Assembly (NCBI GenBank): GCA_037178975.1
Contig: JASJZH010000002.1
Span: 3,348,001-3,412,000, forward strand
Direction of reading: 5' to 3'
Length of the DNA stretch: 64,000 nt
Source of the DNA: Oscheius tipulae
Taxonomy: Eukaryota > Nematoda > Chromadorea > Rhabditida > Rhabditidae
Made by a program: the position numbers and the translations under genes. The notes beneath the pieces were generated by a model that was not told the origin of the DNA, ran no database searches, and saw only the letters and a list, made by a program, of their open reading frames with translations. Positions 9,901 through 20,447 of the stretch are shown here, one piece after another (position 1 is the first letter of the stretch; every line of letters begins with the position of its first letter).

Positions 9901-12900
9901 ATGAAGATTTCCTTCTCCGGCAGCCTTTCCTCGGCCTTCGTGGCTCTTTTCTCCGTTCTATTCTGCTACAAACTTCTCCGAACTGCTTTAAGTTATTCTA
10001 ATGTGAGTACGGAGTCCCTACCTACCAATCATCATGTTCAGGTTTCATTGTTACCCTTGTTATTGTGTCTGTATATTTTCTACGAACTGTACTGGAAGCG
10101 ACGAAACCTTCCGAATGGGCCGACTCCATGGCTCGTGGCCGGAAACATGGCCTCTTTTATCTCAGGTAAGTCTACGATTGGTGTCCGAAGCCAGTCTCCA
10201 ATGGTCTGCTCTGATGAAAGAAAAATCTTCTTCACTTACTGTCTCATTGTCTTATTACCTTTAGAGAGAAATGAGGCTCTCTGCTGACTCATTGTTCAGA
10301 ATTTGGACACAAACCAGACTAGATACGAACTGACGGAACAGTTCGGAAAGAGGTTTAGCCACAAAAATGGCTAGAGTTACGGACACAGTACAGAACCACA
10401 GGAAGACAAGTCTTCGCACACGCCAAGTGGGCTTAGCGGGAAATTTAAAAAAAAAATTAAAATTTGTCTCTTTTTTCCAACATTCCAAGCTGTCTTGAAC
10501 ATTGTTTCAGGCTGTTCATAGCTGCGTGTCACAAGTAAGTACCCATAGAAACATAATTTGTTGCAAAAAAAATGGGTAAATGTAAAAAAAACACAAGAAT
10601 GTCGAGGAAAATCTTCTTGGGAAAACCAAGCATTTTTTAGGAAAGCGAATTGTAAGATCACTTAATATGTATGCAGGTCTTTAGCAAATGTTCGTTAGTT
10701 GAAACATTCGTTTCTTGCCATAGTTTCTGCTGCCAATCTTTCTCTTCCTAAGAGGTAATAGAATACAAGACAAGGTCAGTGGATCTGTGAAGAGTAGCAT
10801 TGTTTCTGTAATTGTATGAGAACCAGTGAGAACAGAACTTGAGAGCAACCATCTTTAAACCAGAAAGCCAGAGCGACTGAAGAGACAAAAATTATTCAGA
10901 AATATATAGTATACATAGCATTCCAAACTGATGTTCCAGGTATCGAAATAGATGATCTCCTTCAGTCTTGGCGACGCAAATTTGGTGGAATCTTCACCGT
11001 TTGGATTGGACCGATCCCTTTGGTCATGGTTGAAAAAACACTCTCCCTCTCAAAAACTAACTTTAGGTGTGTGACCTCGACAACATCAAGAAGTACTTTG
11101 TTCAAAACGCCGACGTCTTCAGTAACCGATGGCGAAATCATGTTACTGACACTTTTTTGGGTAGGTTCTCGAAGTGCATGACTGGTTCCCTCCGTCTTAA
11201 AAAAAAAAGTCGTGTATCCGTGTCAGGCAGGCAGTCTTTCAAATTGAGAGGATAATTAGCGTCTCTCACTCTGACCCCTCACCCAAATCTCTTCAGGCGG
11301 AGTGAACGGAGTTGTCCAAATTGACGGCGAGAAGTGGCGGGAACAGAGACGGTTCTCCCTCCATGTTTTGAGGGATTTCGGAGTGGGGCGGCCTCTCATG
11401 GAGGAGAAGATTATGCAGGAGGTAGTTCAACTTTTGTAAAGCAGAAAACTAGGTTCAGGTCAGTGCCTTCTCTTCGTATCTCTTGGAACAGACGGGTCCT
11501 GTGAAGATGCATGATCCGGTAGCTGTCTGTGTGGGCAACATCATCAACTCGATGCTCTTCGGATTCAGATATCCACAGGTAGTTCCTATCCAGGACCCAA
11601 ACAAGCTTGGCAATGTTTCAACACTAAGTCTAACAGCGTTTTGGAAGCAGTGCGTGCTGACGCTGACCATCTTGACAAGTCTTGACAGGCTGGCGCTTAC
11701 AGGCACTTCAAACTGAACACAGCAGAGGAGGAGAGACAGAATAGTTTTCTAGCCAAGCGAACCCTCAAAGTTTTGGCATTTTGTTTGCCAGAGTGTCACA
11801 GTTCTTTCCCGGATTTCCCTATTTGGAAGAGTAACAGATCGACTATACTTGCTGAGAAGTCCGTGCACCCAACCATTTTTCCACTCTCTAGCTAGACCGA
11901 TCTGCCCAGAGAACATTCGTTTCTCAGCTCCTCTGGTCCAACCCATTTCAGGGCTCTCCCGAAATGAAGTCTCTCCACGAAGTTCTGGACGCCCAGTCTC
12001 ATCTGGTCATGCATCCATTGATGGGTCTCTACATCGCCGCTCCCTTCACTACCAACATTCCATTGGTCAACTACAAGTGGAAGCTGCTACTGGAGCTGCG
12101 AACCAAGCTATGGGCGTTCCTTGAGACCCAGGTTGAGGTATCTTCCCAGTTTTGTTTGATATCTTGACTTCAGTCTTTCAGGATCACAAGAGACGATTCG
12201 AAGAAGGGCATCGGGTAGAAGATGACTTCACCTTCACATATCTGATGGAAATGGAGAAGAGACGAGTCAGAGGAGAGGACATGGGCTTCTTTAAGTGAGT
12301 CACTCTGTCTCTGGTTCAAAGAAAACTCTTGAGTGACTGGCAGATGACTATGCTCCTGCTGGATCTTTTCTTCGCCGGAATGGAAACGACCGTGACAACT
12401 CTCAAATGGGGATTTCTCTTGACCACTCTCCATCCCGAGGTATCTTGTATCATTACCCTTGACTCTTGTCTGTCAGGTCCAGGAGAGAGTTCAGGAAGAA
12501 CTGGATCTGAAGTGTACTGGAGAGTTTGTAACCCTTGCCGATCGGCCGAACCTCCCCTATACTCAGGCGACCATCAATGTGAGTCTATCTGGGTATCATA
12601 TCGACTATTTCCGTCAGGAAATCCAAAGAATGGCCAACATTCTTCCGATAAACCTGCCGAGAACCACGTCGGAAGAGGTACAAATCGATGGCTATGTCTA
12701 TCCAAAAGGAACCTTTGTCATTCCACAGATCTCCATTCTCATGCAGGTTCTTTATGCTTTTGGACAAACGAAAACATGCGGTTCAGGACGAAAGTTTCTT
12801 CCCCTCGCCGACATCTTTCAATCCGGACAGATTTCTTTCCGAGGACGGTCGTCTGCTTCGAATAGACGAATTTATTCCGTTCAGCATAGGAAAAAGACAG

Positions 12901-13092
12901 TGTCTAGGAGAATCACTGGCCAGAGCTGAACTCTTTCTCGTCTACGCAAACGCTTTGAAAAAATTTACATTTTCTCAGCCTGTGGGGAGAAAATTGTCGA
13001 CGAAAAGAATCCTGGGACTCACTGTCTCTCCGCTCGAATACGAATGCATCGTTTCTCCGAGAAAGATCGACTTGAATGGAAATGAATTGTAA
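9901..13092 (+). CDS. Cytochrome P450 (CYP2-clan type)
   Basis: Microsomal haem monooxygenase for xenobiotic or lipid oxidation. Two hydrophobic N-terminal segments (exon 1, and VSLLPLLLCLYIFYELYWKR) precede the proline hinge LPNGPTPWLVAGN. Then come substrate-domain blocks (SWRRKFGGIFTVWIGPIPLV; GEKWREQRRFSLHVLRDFG, the helix-C WxxxR motif), the I-helix oxygen groove LLDLFFAGMETTVTTLKWG, ExxR in NEIQRMAN, PxxFNPDRFL, and the haem loop FSIGKRQCLGESLARAELF with the Cys ligand. The stop is TAA 13090-13092. Every catalytic motif is intact, so it is probably functional. Intron 2 (about 10167-10940) is unusually long at some 770 bp; other introns are 35-60 nt apart from one of about 130 nt near 11780-11950, where exon edges are least certain. 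The motif style matches nematode CYP2-clan enzymes (CYP33/35-like); the subfamily cannot be fixed by eye. Confidence 0.93.
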
Positions 13093-13988
13093 ATTCTGCT
13101 TTACATTTGTCTTTCTCCTATTTTGAATTACCTTGGCTTGAATTCCCGCCAATTTTGTAATACATTTCCGCGGATTTCAAACTGCATTTATTCATTTATT
13201 TCTTTTCTCAATCTATTTGAGATTTATTCATTTTCTCCACCAACAGTGTTTTTTCCTTGTCAGAAAGGTGTAAAAACCATCTTAACTTCACCGGTTTATC
13301 ATAATATTTAATAGAATGTAGAGTATTTGGCATTACACGAAAATTACGGTTTCGTATGCATGTATTTCTTGCTTTTTCTTGGCATTTACAGCCTTATTTC
13401 TGAGCTAATTGATTCGGAAACGGTCCGGTGCGTCCCCTAACTGGCCAAATTCGCACCGACAGCCCGCTATCGATCACATTCATCCCAGCTGCTCTGATGA
13501 GTCTTCCGTTCGTTGCTCCCGTAAACAAATGCTTTTTGCATCTTCCCTATATTTATATATTATTTTATGCAGGTTTTCTTGCTTGGTAACATTTTTTTGC
13601 TCAAAAACCTAGGCTGTAAAACGCCTCTCCGGACGATTCTTTGTCGCAACAGTCCGCAAATATTTGTGATCTCGATCCCGAGTGATCTGTCTAGATTTAT
13701 TGCTTCTTTCGTTGATTTGAATCGAAATTTTTTGCAATATTTGAGCCCAGCATGAGGTGAACCTTCCGTTTCACCATTCCCAAGGTCATTGAAATGAGTA
13801 GCGCCTCTCTCCACTTGTCTCATCGGCGCTAACAAATAGTGACTCATTCCTTCGAGTACAAGCACCTTTCTCTATCAGATTTCAACAAGTTCCCTGTCTT
13901 CTTCAGCTATTTCTGTTTTAGTTTTACTATTTTTCAATCGTAAACTTTCAGAGCTCCATGTGAGCAAGGATTTTGAAAATAAAGAACA
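13093..13988. other. Intergenic, no gene seen
   Basis: Nearly 900 bp, AT-rich, between the P450 stop and the next start. It holds only short unconvincing open frames in both strands and no repeat recognised elsewhere in the window. Confidence 0.55.
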
Positions 13989-14895
13989 ATGAGCTCTCCG
14001 ATGTCGTCGGCGGCCGATGAAAAACGTGGTCCAGACGGCTGTAAGATGATTTTCTAAGCCATCTTCCTCTCAATTTCAGGCAGATACGACGACGAATCCG
14101 ATCATCTATCGATCCAGCTCGTCGTCCGAGGCATCCGAGAGAAATCGCTCATGAAAGCGTCAAACACGAGTGTCTATCTAAAAAGTGACGACAGGTTCGA
14201 TTTTCATTCTGTTTTTTTCCATCGTCTGGTGTTTCAGAAGCCTCTCATGCACAATAGAAATAGTGAAAGTAGACAAGAAGAAGAAACCGCCAGTTCGGAC
14301 CGTCGTCGACAGTAGATACTTTGAAGTGAGTTCTTTTATTTGTTCAAAACTCTTTACAAACAATAATCTCGATCAGTCCCAGAAATGTTGTTATGCAAGA
14401 GCAAATCCAGCACAGATGGCCGGACAGAACGGCTTAGTATACCTAAACTCCTCATATTTGTCTAAATGTGCAAATCTTACCAAGCCCATTCAGTAATACA
14501 CTCCTTCATGCAATCCTAAAGTACTTTTTACATGGTTTTTGGCATAAACGTTACCAAGAATCCGGGATTATTATTCGCTTCAACGAAAACAAAAGTCATG
14601 AAAAGGCAGAGGAGAAAGAGAAGAGCGGTAGACATTGTCTGGGAGAAGGTTTGAATAGGAAGGTTGCTTTTATGCGGCGCTCATTTGCACATTTAGACGG
14701 CCCATTAGTATTCCTCACGGTCTTGAGACGCCCGAAAAAAATAGCAAAACAAAGAAAGGTTGTATTCAGATCGCCAAATTCCCTTCCGAAATCTCCGATG
14801 TGACGTTCAAGCTGAAAAAGGACTGCTGTGCTCTGACAGTCCGCAAGAAGGTCCCCTGCGTCTGGGGCAACGATATTTCCCAATATGGCTTGTGA
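13989..14895 (+). CDS. Unassigned small protein, possibly beta-sandwich
   Basis: Four exons joined by good GT-AG introns give about 125 aa. It starts MSSPMSSAADEKRGPDG, continues YDDESDHLSIQLVVRGIREK, CTIEIVKVDKKKKPPVRTVV and DSRYFE, then after a 440-bp intron IAKFPSEISDVTFKLKKDCC, ALTVRKKVPCVWGNDISQYG and a TGA at 14893-14895. Alternating hydrophobic strands suggest a small beta-sandwich. The FPSEISDVTFKL...LTVRKK stretch is vaguely like CS/alpha-crystallin strands, but I do not recognise the family. There is no signal peptide or membrane segment. Phases agree at every junction and the 5' exon is clean, so the gene model is better supported than its function. Confidence 0.6.
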
Positions 14896-15166
14896 TTTTG
14901 TGTATATTTTGATTTCCTAGTGTGATAACCCGAGCTCACTTTCAACCTCACAGCTTTGTAACTTTCCCCAGTATTTTCTTCCCCTATTTACAAGGCATTT
15001 ATGCACAATTTGTCCTCTTTACCATGAGCTAACAGCCTGATCTGCATAATGTACGTGCTAATAAACATCACAATTATTTTTATTTTGGCTGGTACCCGGG
15101 ATAGAGTCCAAAGTTTTTATCAAAAAAGTAGTCTATGCTGTTTGTAAACAGGTCTCAGGACGCAAA

Positions 15167-16656
15167 ATGTCCCAGAAGCCGAAAGACGCCGAGCAGGAAC
15201 TCGAAAAGCAATATACGGCCTATCGCTCACAATACGAGACCTGGAAAGAGGCTAACAGGCTCGTTTATTGGAGAAGATTCGGTCATTTTCTCTCATTTTC
15301 AGAGGATCCATCGGGACACAGGCCTACAACGAATATGTGACACAATTTGAGAACTGGGAACGAGACGTTGAGAAGAGGAGGAAAAACATAAGGGAAAGGG
15401 TAAGCTACAATTCTTATTTTTCCTAGTAATTCTCCGAACTTTGTGTCGAAATAAATGCTGTAAGGTTTCTGAATTGATTTTTGTCTTCTAAGAGTTTTCA
15501 GCAGCCTTTTTATCGAAAAACTCCATCGTTTTTAGCTCCAAAGCCTGCAAAGAATACTCGTAAAAAGTAGAACACAACTCTGACTGACAGAATTTTTTTG
15601 GATGATTCCACGAAACGCTAGTTTTACCAGGATTCTCCTGATTTGATAACTGAAGAATCGGAAAAAAATGACACCTTAAACCAAAAATCTAACAAATTTA
15701 GGGTTTCTAAAGCTAATAAGACTGCTTACAGTAAATATCGATCTGCTTTGGCAAGAGTATCCAACTTTGAAACACTGTAAAATCCTGCCGCGAGGTTTGA
15801 AATCGGTTTTTTTATCGTGAGAGTTTTCCATTTATCTTTTTAATTTCGAAATCAACCTTGAACATTCTCTTTTCGCTCGCTGAAAACTTACCAGCTCTTC
15901 GATTTTGCAAAAATAACTTAAAAAAATAAATAACGTTTACACACGAATTCTTCCTCCTAAACTAGTCAAAACTTCCTAACTCTTCATTTTTCAGGCAGAA
16001 CGAGAAGAACGCGAGGCGAGAATGAAGCAGCTGGAGGAGGAGGAACGTCAGCGGAAGACCCAAGCTCAAAAGGAGGCCGAGGATGCCGAAGCATATCTAC
16101 AGTCGCAGCAGTCGTATCTGGCCCATCATCAGGCAGCCATCGAAGCCGAACGAGCCAACAAGACCCAGATGCAGACGGTCCAATACCACGTCGCCACACA
16201 GAATTACGGAGTCGTTCATGCTGGTACGCACTTCGTTTTCCTTATTTTCGTATAAAAAATTGTCTAGATGGAGCCTATGGATCCACAGCGGTCGTGGCAG
16301 CAACGATAAGTGCTCCTTCGGGCGGCGTTGCACCTGCCGGCCCGGCGAACGCGCCCGTGCTGTGGGGATCGAACAAGATTAACTACGATACAAAGGTATT
16401 TTACTCTTTTTCCATTCAAAAATCTACTTTTTAGGACCCGATGTGGCAGAAGTGGGGTATTCGAGCAGCCCCGACCCATATTCCGATGCTGATGCGTGGC
16501 CCGACCGTCCCGACTGCCGGGTGGATGGTCAATCAGGCAATGCTCGACAAGAAGAAGATAGTCGCGCCACAGCTCACACAGCCTAAGGTGCCGGTCCCGC
16601 CGCCCTCACTCTTTGCCCTACCGCCAATGCAGCCCATAAAGGGCATGTTACATTGA
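15167..16656 (+). CDS. Unassigned coiled-coil and Pro-rich protein
   Basis: Begins MSQKPKDAEQELEKQYTAYR and has an N-terminal Tyr/Trp-containing module (SQYETWKEANRGSIGTQAYN, EYVTQFENWERDVEKRR). A charged coiled coil rich in Glu/Lys/Arg/Gln follows (AEREEREARMKQLEEEERQR), then an Ala/Pro/Gly-rich tail with GWMVNQAMLDKKK and PVPPPSLFALPPMQ, ending GMLH. About 300 aa. The spaced Tyr-Gln-Trp module recalls the N-terminal part of nuclear YLPM1/ZAP3-type proteins, but this is a weak resemblance and no function is claimed. The third intron (about 15400-15994) is nearly 600 bp. Intron 1 has a GC donor at 15259-15260 (AACAG/GCTCGT); this is the only junction tried that keeps the next exon's long coding frame open. 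Confidence 0.68.
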
Positions 16657-17069
16657 ACTCTTTTTGTGTTACGGGATCTCATAAATCAAGTTCAGCGAAA
16701 CCACTCTTTTTAGCGTTCAGATCAAGTCCTCGGATGTGAATGCGTCCACAAAGAAAATGGGGGCTGAATGATTGAACTTTTTACTCTAGAGCTTCGTTAG
16801 GGAAGGGAGATAGAGTTTGTCCGTTACAAACTGGGCAGAGAGGCTGAATCGATAGTCTATTCAGTGTTAATTCGTAACCAAAAGCAGTTTCAGAGTTGGG
16901 GGTAATTAGTGGAACAAACTTGTTTCAAACTTGGAATTTTCTCCAAACCAACAGTAATTTCTTCTCTTCAATTGGAAACAAAACAAAGCGAAAGAAATTA
17001 ACTCTCTTACGAAAAGAGTATAAAAGGCTATGACTAGAAAAGAGGAGCCATAGCATCGATCGGATCGCT
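16657..17069. other. Intergenic and MSP promoter region
   Basis: About 410 bp upstream of the MSP gene. It has GATA cores at 16808-16813 (AGATAG) and about 16850-16855 (CGATAG). GATA sites are a known feature of nematode MSP promoters; activity here is inferred. Confidence 0.5.
17019..17025 (+). promoter_or_regulatory. TATA box of MSP gene
   Basis: TATAAAA, 45 bp before the MSP ATG. The context is GAGTATAAAAGGC. Confidence 0.7.
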
Positions 17070-17450
17070 ATGGCCACTGTTCCTCCCGGAGACATCGCTA
17101 CCCAGCCCACCTCGAAGATCGTCTTCAACGCGCCCTACGACGACAAGCACACCTACCACATCAAGATCATCAACTCCTCTGCTCGTCGCATTGGATGGGC
17201 CATCAAGACGACCAACATGAAGCGTCTCGACGTCGACCCTGCCTGCGGCTGTCTTGATCCCAAGGAAGCTACTCTGATGGCTGTCAGCTGCGATGCCTTC
17301 GCCTTCGGCCAGGAAGACACCAACAACGACCGCATTACCATCGAGTGGACCAATACTCCGGACGGTGCTGCCAAGCAGTTCCGCCGCGAATGGTTCCAGG
17401 GAGACGGCATGGTTCGTCGCAAGAACCTCCCCATCGAGTACAACTCTTAG
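17070..17450 (+). CDS. msp: Major sperm protein
   Basis: Single-exon 126-aa nematode major sperm protein, the cytoskeletal polymer that drives amoeboid sperm crawling and also signals to oocytes. Nearly every family landmark is present: [114 protein letters not shown]. Absence of introns and length match the family. Small differences from the C. elegans consensus include Ser rather than Pro as last residue and a CGCL in place of CGVL. The AATAAA directly follows the stop codon. Its presence fixes the organism as a nematode. Confidence 0.98.
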   Translation: MATVPPGDIATQPTSKIVFNAPYDDKHTYHIKIINSSARRIGWAIKTTNMKRLDVDPACGCLDPKEATLMAVSCDAFAFGQEDTNNDRITIEWTNTPDGAAKQFRREWFQGDGMVRRKNLPIEYNS

Positions 17451-17456
17451 AATAAA
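17451..17456 (+). terminator. Poly(A) signal of MSP
   Basis: AATAAA begins at the base immediately after the TAG stop, implying a 3' UTR of only some 15-25 nt. Confidence 0.75.
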
Positions 17457-19541
17457 GAGGTTGGGAGACAGGCTGTTATTTTTTGTGTTTATACCAGGGT
17501 ATTGGGGCAAAAATTTGTTGTTGTGGTAGCAGCTTCTCTTCTATTTCTTCTTGTACGTCTCCTCAGCTGGCAATAGTCGATTTATTACTGGGAATCGGAT
17601 TCTTCTCGACTTCAAGATGTCAGCTGCCTCCTGGACGCCCTTCTTCTAGCAACGCTATTTGCCTGGAGGTGACGGAAACTGCGAACTCTTCCGGTCCTAT
17701 CCGGATGTCGGATCAAAGCTCTTCTTGGTCGAATGGTTCCTTATCTTGTTAGTATTGTCTTTAGTAGAGACTCTACCTAGGAAACCGCTCTCTTCTTCGA
17801 CAGTTTTTCCTAGTTCTCTCCGTGGCTCTCCTCTACTTACAGTTCTTCTTCTGTGTAGCCTATTCTACTTGTAGTCCCACTGATGGCTCTTATGGATCAG
17901 CTTCTTTGACTCTGGAGTCTCCTTCGTAGCTCGACTTTGCTCTATTCAAGTTCTGGCACATCTCTGCATGCATCTGTCGTTTCAGGATAAGACTTCGAAT
18001 ATCTTTTCTTGGTAGCAGCTCTACTTTGCCTGTTCTTGTTCAGTTCAGTCGTTACTGGGAATCGAACTCAGTCTCCACAAGAAATACCCATTGTTCCAGT
18101 CTATACGGTGAATCTGAGTCTCAGGTCATCAGCTACTGTTTCGACCCATCGTCTCTCCTCTCTCTTTCTGTCTGTCTTGAGTGTTCTATTGACTCTACTG
18201 ATTACAAGTGTCCCCCAACCGATGTTCGTCCGTCTCTCTTCACAATATTTGCGCTCTTGACCCTCCTAATCACTGCCTAATCGTCAGACAGCCCTCTGTT
18301 GAGAATACGCGAGACCAACTTCCTGGAACCTGGTTTTCTGACTGTGAGTGAGTTTCTGGATACGAATTAACCCCGTAAAAGAACAGAAACCTTGATGGCG
18401 CGGGAGTTGTCCCCCTCTCTTCCGATAAGCCTTATCTGACTACCATTCCATTCCTAATTACACGCCTCCGGTAGCTCTTTTCGACTGGTTTTTTGCCCTT
18501 TCTCGTTTTCTATCCAATGAAAAAAGGCATTCGTTACTACGACAGATTTACTTTGACCGATTCAAAAAAATATTTCCTACAGCATGATCAAGGTTTAGTC
18601 GGCTTGAATTAAACCTGGGTGTCCCAGAGGATCAACCTGTGTGTGAATCTCTTACGTTAAAACTGGGATCTAGCTATCCCTGAAAGTAAGCTGCCTCCAC
18701 GCCTTGTGATCCTTCTTCTTCTATTGACTGTCCTACATTGCATTCCTTATCTGGTAAGCCTTCCTCACTCAGGATCTACTGATGTCACTTCTATGTACAA
18801 GTCTAGCAAATCATGTCTAACCATAGTGACTTTCAATCTATCAAAACCGTAATCTTTGACTGACAATCCTGACAGTGGTTTTCAATAGCGGGTAAGACAA
18901 GTTATCAGTCCTAAATCACAGCCATTCACAGTGTTACGGCAAATGCAAATACTGCTTTTTTGAAGGCATCCTTACAGAGCGAGAAAGCAGGTAATCACTT
19001 TTGTTTTTATCCTAGAAGATGAGTCAGCACGGTAGCTGCCACGGTAGTCCCCGTATCTTTTTGAATTGCCTGCTTGGAGTCGAGTCATCTCTGAAGCAAA
19101 AGTCTGACCCAAACAGCCCTCTCGCCTCTATTAGTGTCCTCATCCAATAATCTGAAGTGCTCTCTACAGTATCGTCCCTTGGCCGACCTCCTCTTACCAT
19201 ATTTGGCAAAGGAGGCGGGCTCGTCTTAAGGTTGTAAGCCGACAGATTATCCGTCTGGTAGCCATCGAGTCTCCCCCTTCCCTGAACTCCCGAAGACCGC
19301 GTCATTACTGTCCGTATTTGAGGAAGAGACCATCTAATACTGTCAGGTAATGATGCTGGCTGAAGGATGAACCTGGTCCCTTGAGAATGTCTGTAGAAAT
19401 CACCCAAGATGGTTTTTGTTTGTTCACCGACTGGTCAGACAAGTATGCTCTCGTCTCTAGTTGGTACTTGACTAATCTATGCTTATGAGGCTTCCGACAC
19501 AGTTTATTCTATATACAGTTTGTACAGGCTGGAGAAGATGT
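17457..19541. other. Gene-poor intergenic stretch, pyrimidine-rich
   Basis: About 2.1 kb without a convincing gene. From about 17,500 to 18,300 the plus strand is strongly C/T-rich. Two stretches resemble each other: GGTAGCAGCT...TTACTGGGAATCGGA near 17,526-17,600 and GGTAGCAGCT...TTACTGGGAATCGAA near 18,012-18,067, in the same order, so a degenerate repeat is likely. A 127-codon open frame (19024-19407, minus) has no recognisable domain. Confidence 0.45.
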
Positions 19542-20279
19542 CTAGCCATAGAAGCCGTATCCGTACGGCATATATCCATAGCCGTAACCGAAGGGAGCAT
19601 ATGCGTATGGCGAGTAGCCGTACGGGTAGATCTGTCTTCTCATACGCAGAGGGGTCTCGAGGCTGAAAGTTATCAGTTGAGTCATGTAACCTGTTAAAAT
19701 ATGTAGCGTGTTCTCAGGCTAGATCAAGCAATAATTAATGTGTGTAGGAAAGTAACAGTCCGTCAGAACCAGTATGTTCTTCATCAGACTGTGAGCGTTA
19801 GAGTACTCTAGAGTTGTCCCATCGATATTATAATATGTCTAACGGCCAGACTAATGTTAAACTTTACAAGAACTCTTCCCCTACTTCTTCCAGAAGCAAA
19901 ATATTTACGGTAGTCGAATACAAAACGACTTACCCAATTAGAGTGTTTCGAAACAGTATTCTGTTCCTACAAATTGCTTTGGAATTCAATACATTATCTA
20001 TTTACTGGGAACTTATTTGAGTCTGCTAGACAAAGTTCGTGTATCATAAAAGTACCCAGACATTACCGAAACGTCGACCCGACACACACTTCTCCAGGTT
20101 TCTCGAGCTGAATGCCTGGTGAGGGAATCCTGCCAACCTTCCGGTGGTTGACTACTCTCATTAAAAAAGACGCGAAGAGAACGAGACCCTTACTTTCTGT
20201 TCTCCATAGAGACAGCCGTAGTCACGGGAAGAACGAGCAGGGTGAGAAATAAGACGAGTATAGAAATCAGCTTCTTCAT
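19542..20279 (-). CDS. Secreted Tyr/Gly-rich peptide precursor
   Basis: Two exons make a 68-aa precursor. Exon 1 (20194-20279) encodes a signal peptide MKKLISILVLFLTLLVLPVT followed by TAVSMENRK. Exon 2 (19542-19662) encodes LETPLRMRRQ and then a tail of about 30 residues made almost only of Tyr, Gly, Pro, Ala and Phe (YPYGYSPYAYAPFGYGYGYM and on to GFYG) before TAG 19542-19544. The exon lengths (86 + 121 nt) give an exact open frame. RMRR is a plausible convertase site just before the Tyr/Gly tail. The ATG is 5 nt after a tttttag acceptor. The layout matches nematode neuropeptide-like or antimicrobial-type YGGYG peptides (NLP-29/NLP-31-like) expressed in epidermis; the function is inferred. 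The 530-bp intron is long for this window. The Ras-like gene ends 168 bp upstream. Confidence 0.72.
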
Positions 20280-20447
20280 TCCTCCTAAAAATCAAAAGAG
20301 AACTTCCGAAAGGAAAGAACGTGCGAGAAGGAGTAGTCAGAAGGGGGTCCGAGTGTCTCAAATTTAGAAGGCGAGGACAGGTTTCCGAATGTTTACCAAA
20401 AGAGACCAAGAAGTTGCAAATCGGTCAGCAGACTTTTTATTTACCAG

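Noticed and set aside
13495-13505. Another CTGATGAGTC hammerhead-like word
   Set aside because: No GAAA core or stem pairing nearby.
19024-19407. 127-codon minus-strand open frame
   Set aside because: No domain, no splice or promoter context, composition like the surrounding non-coding DNA.
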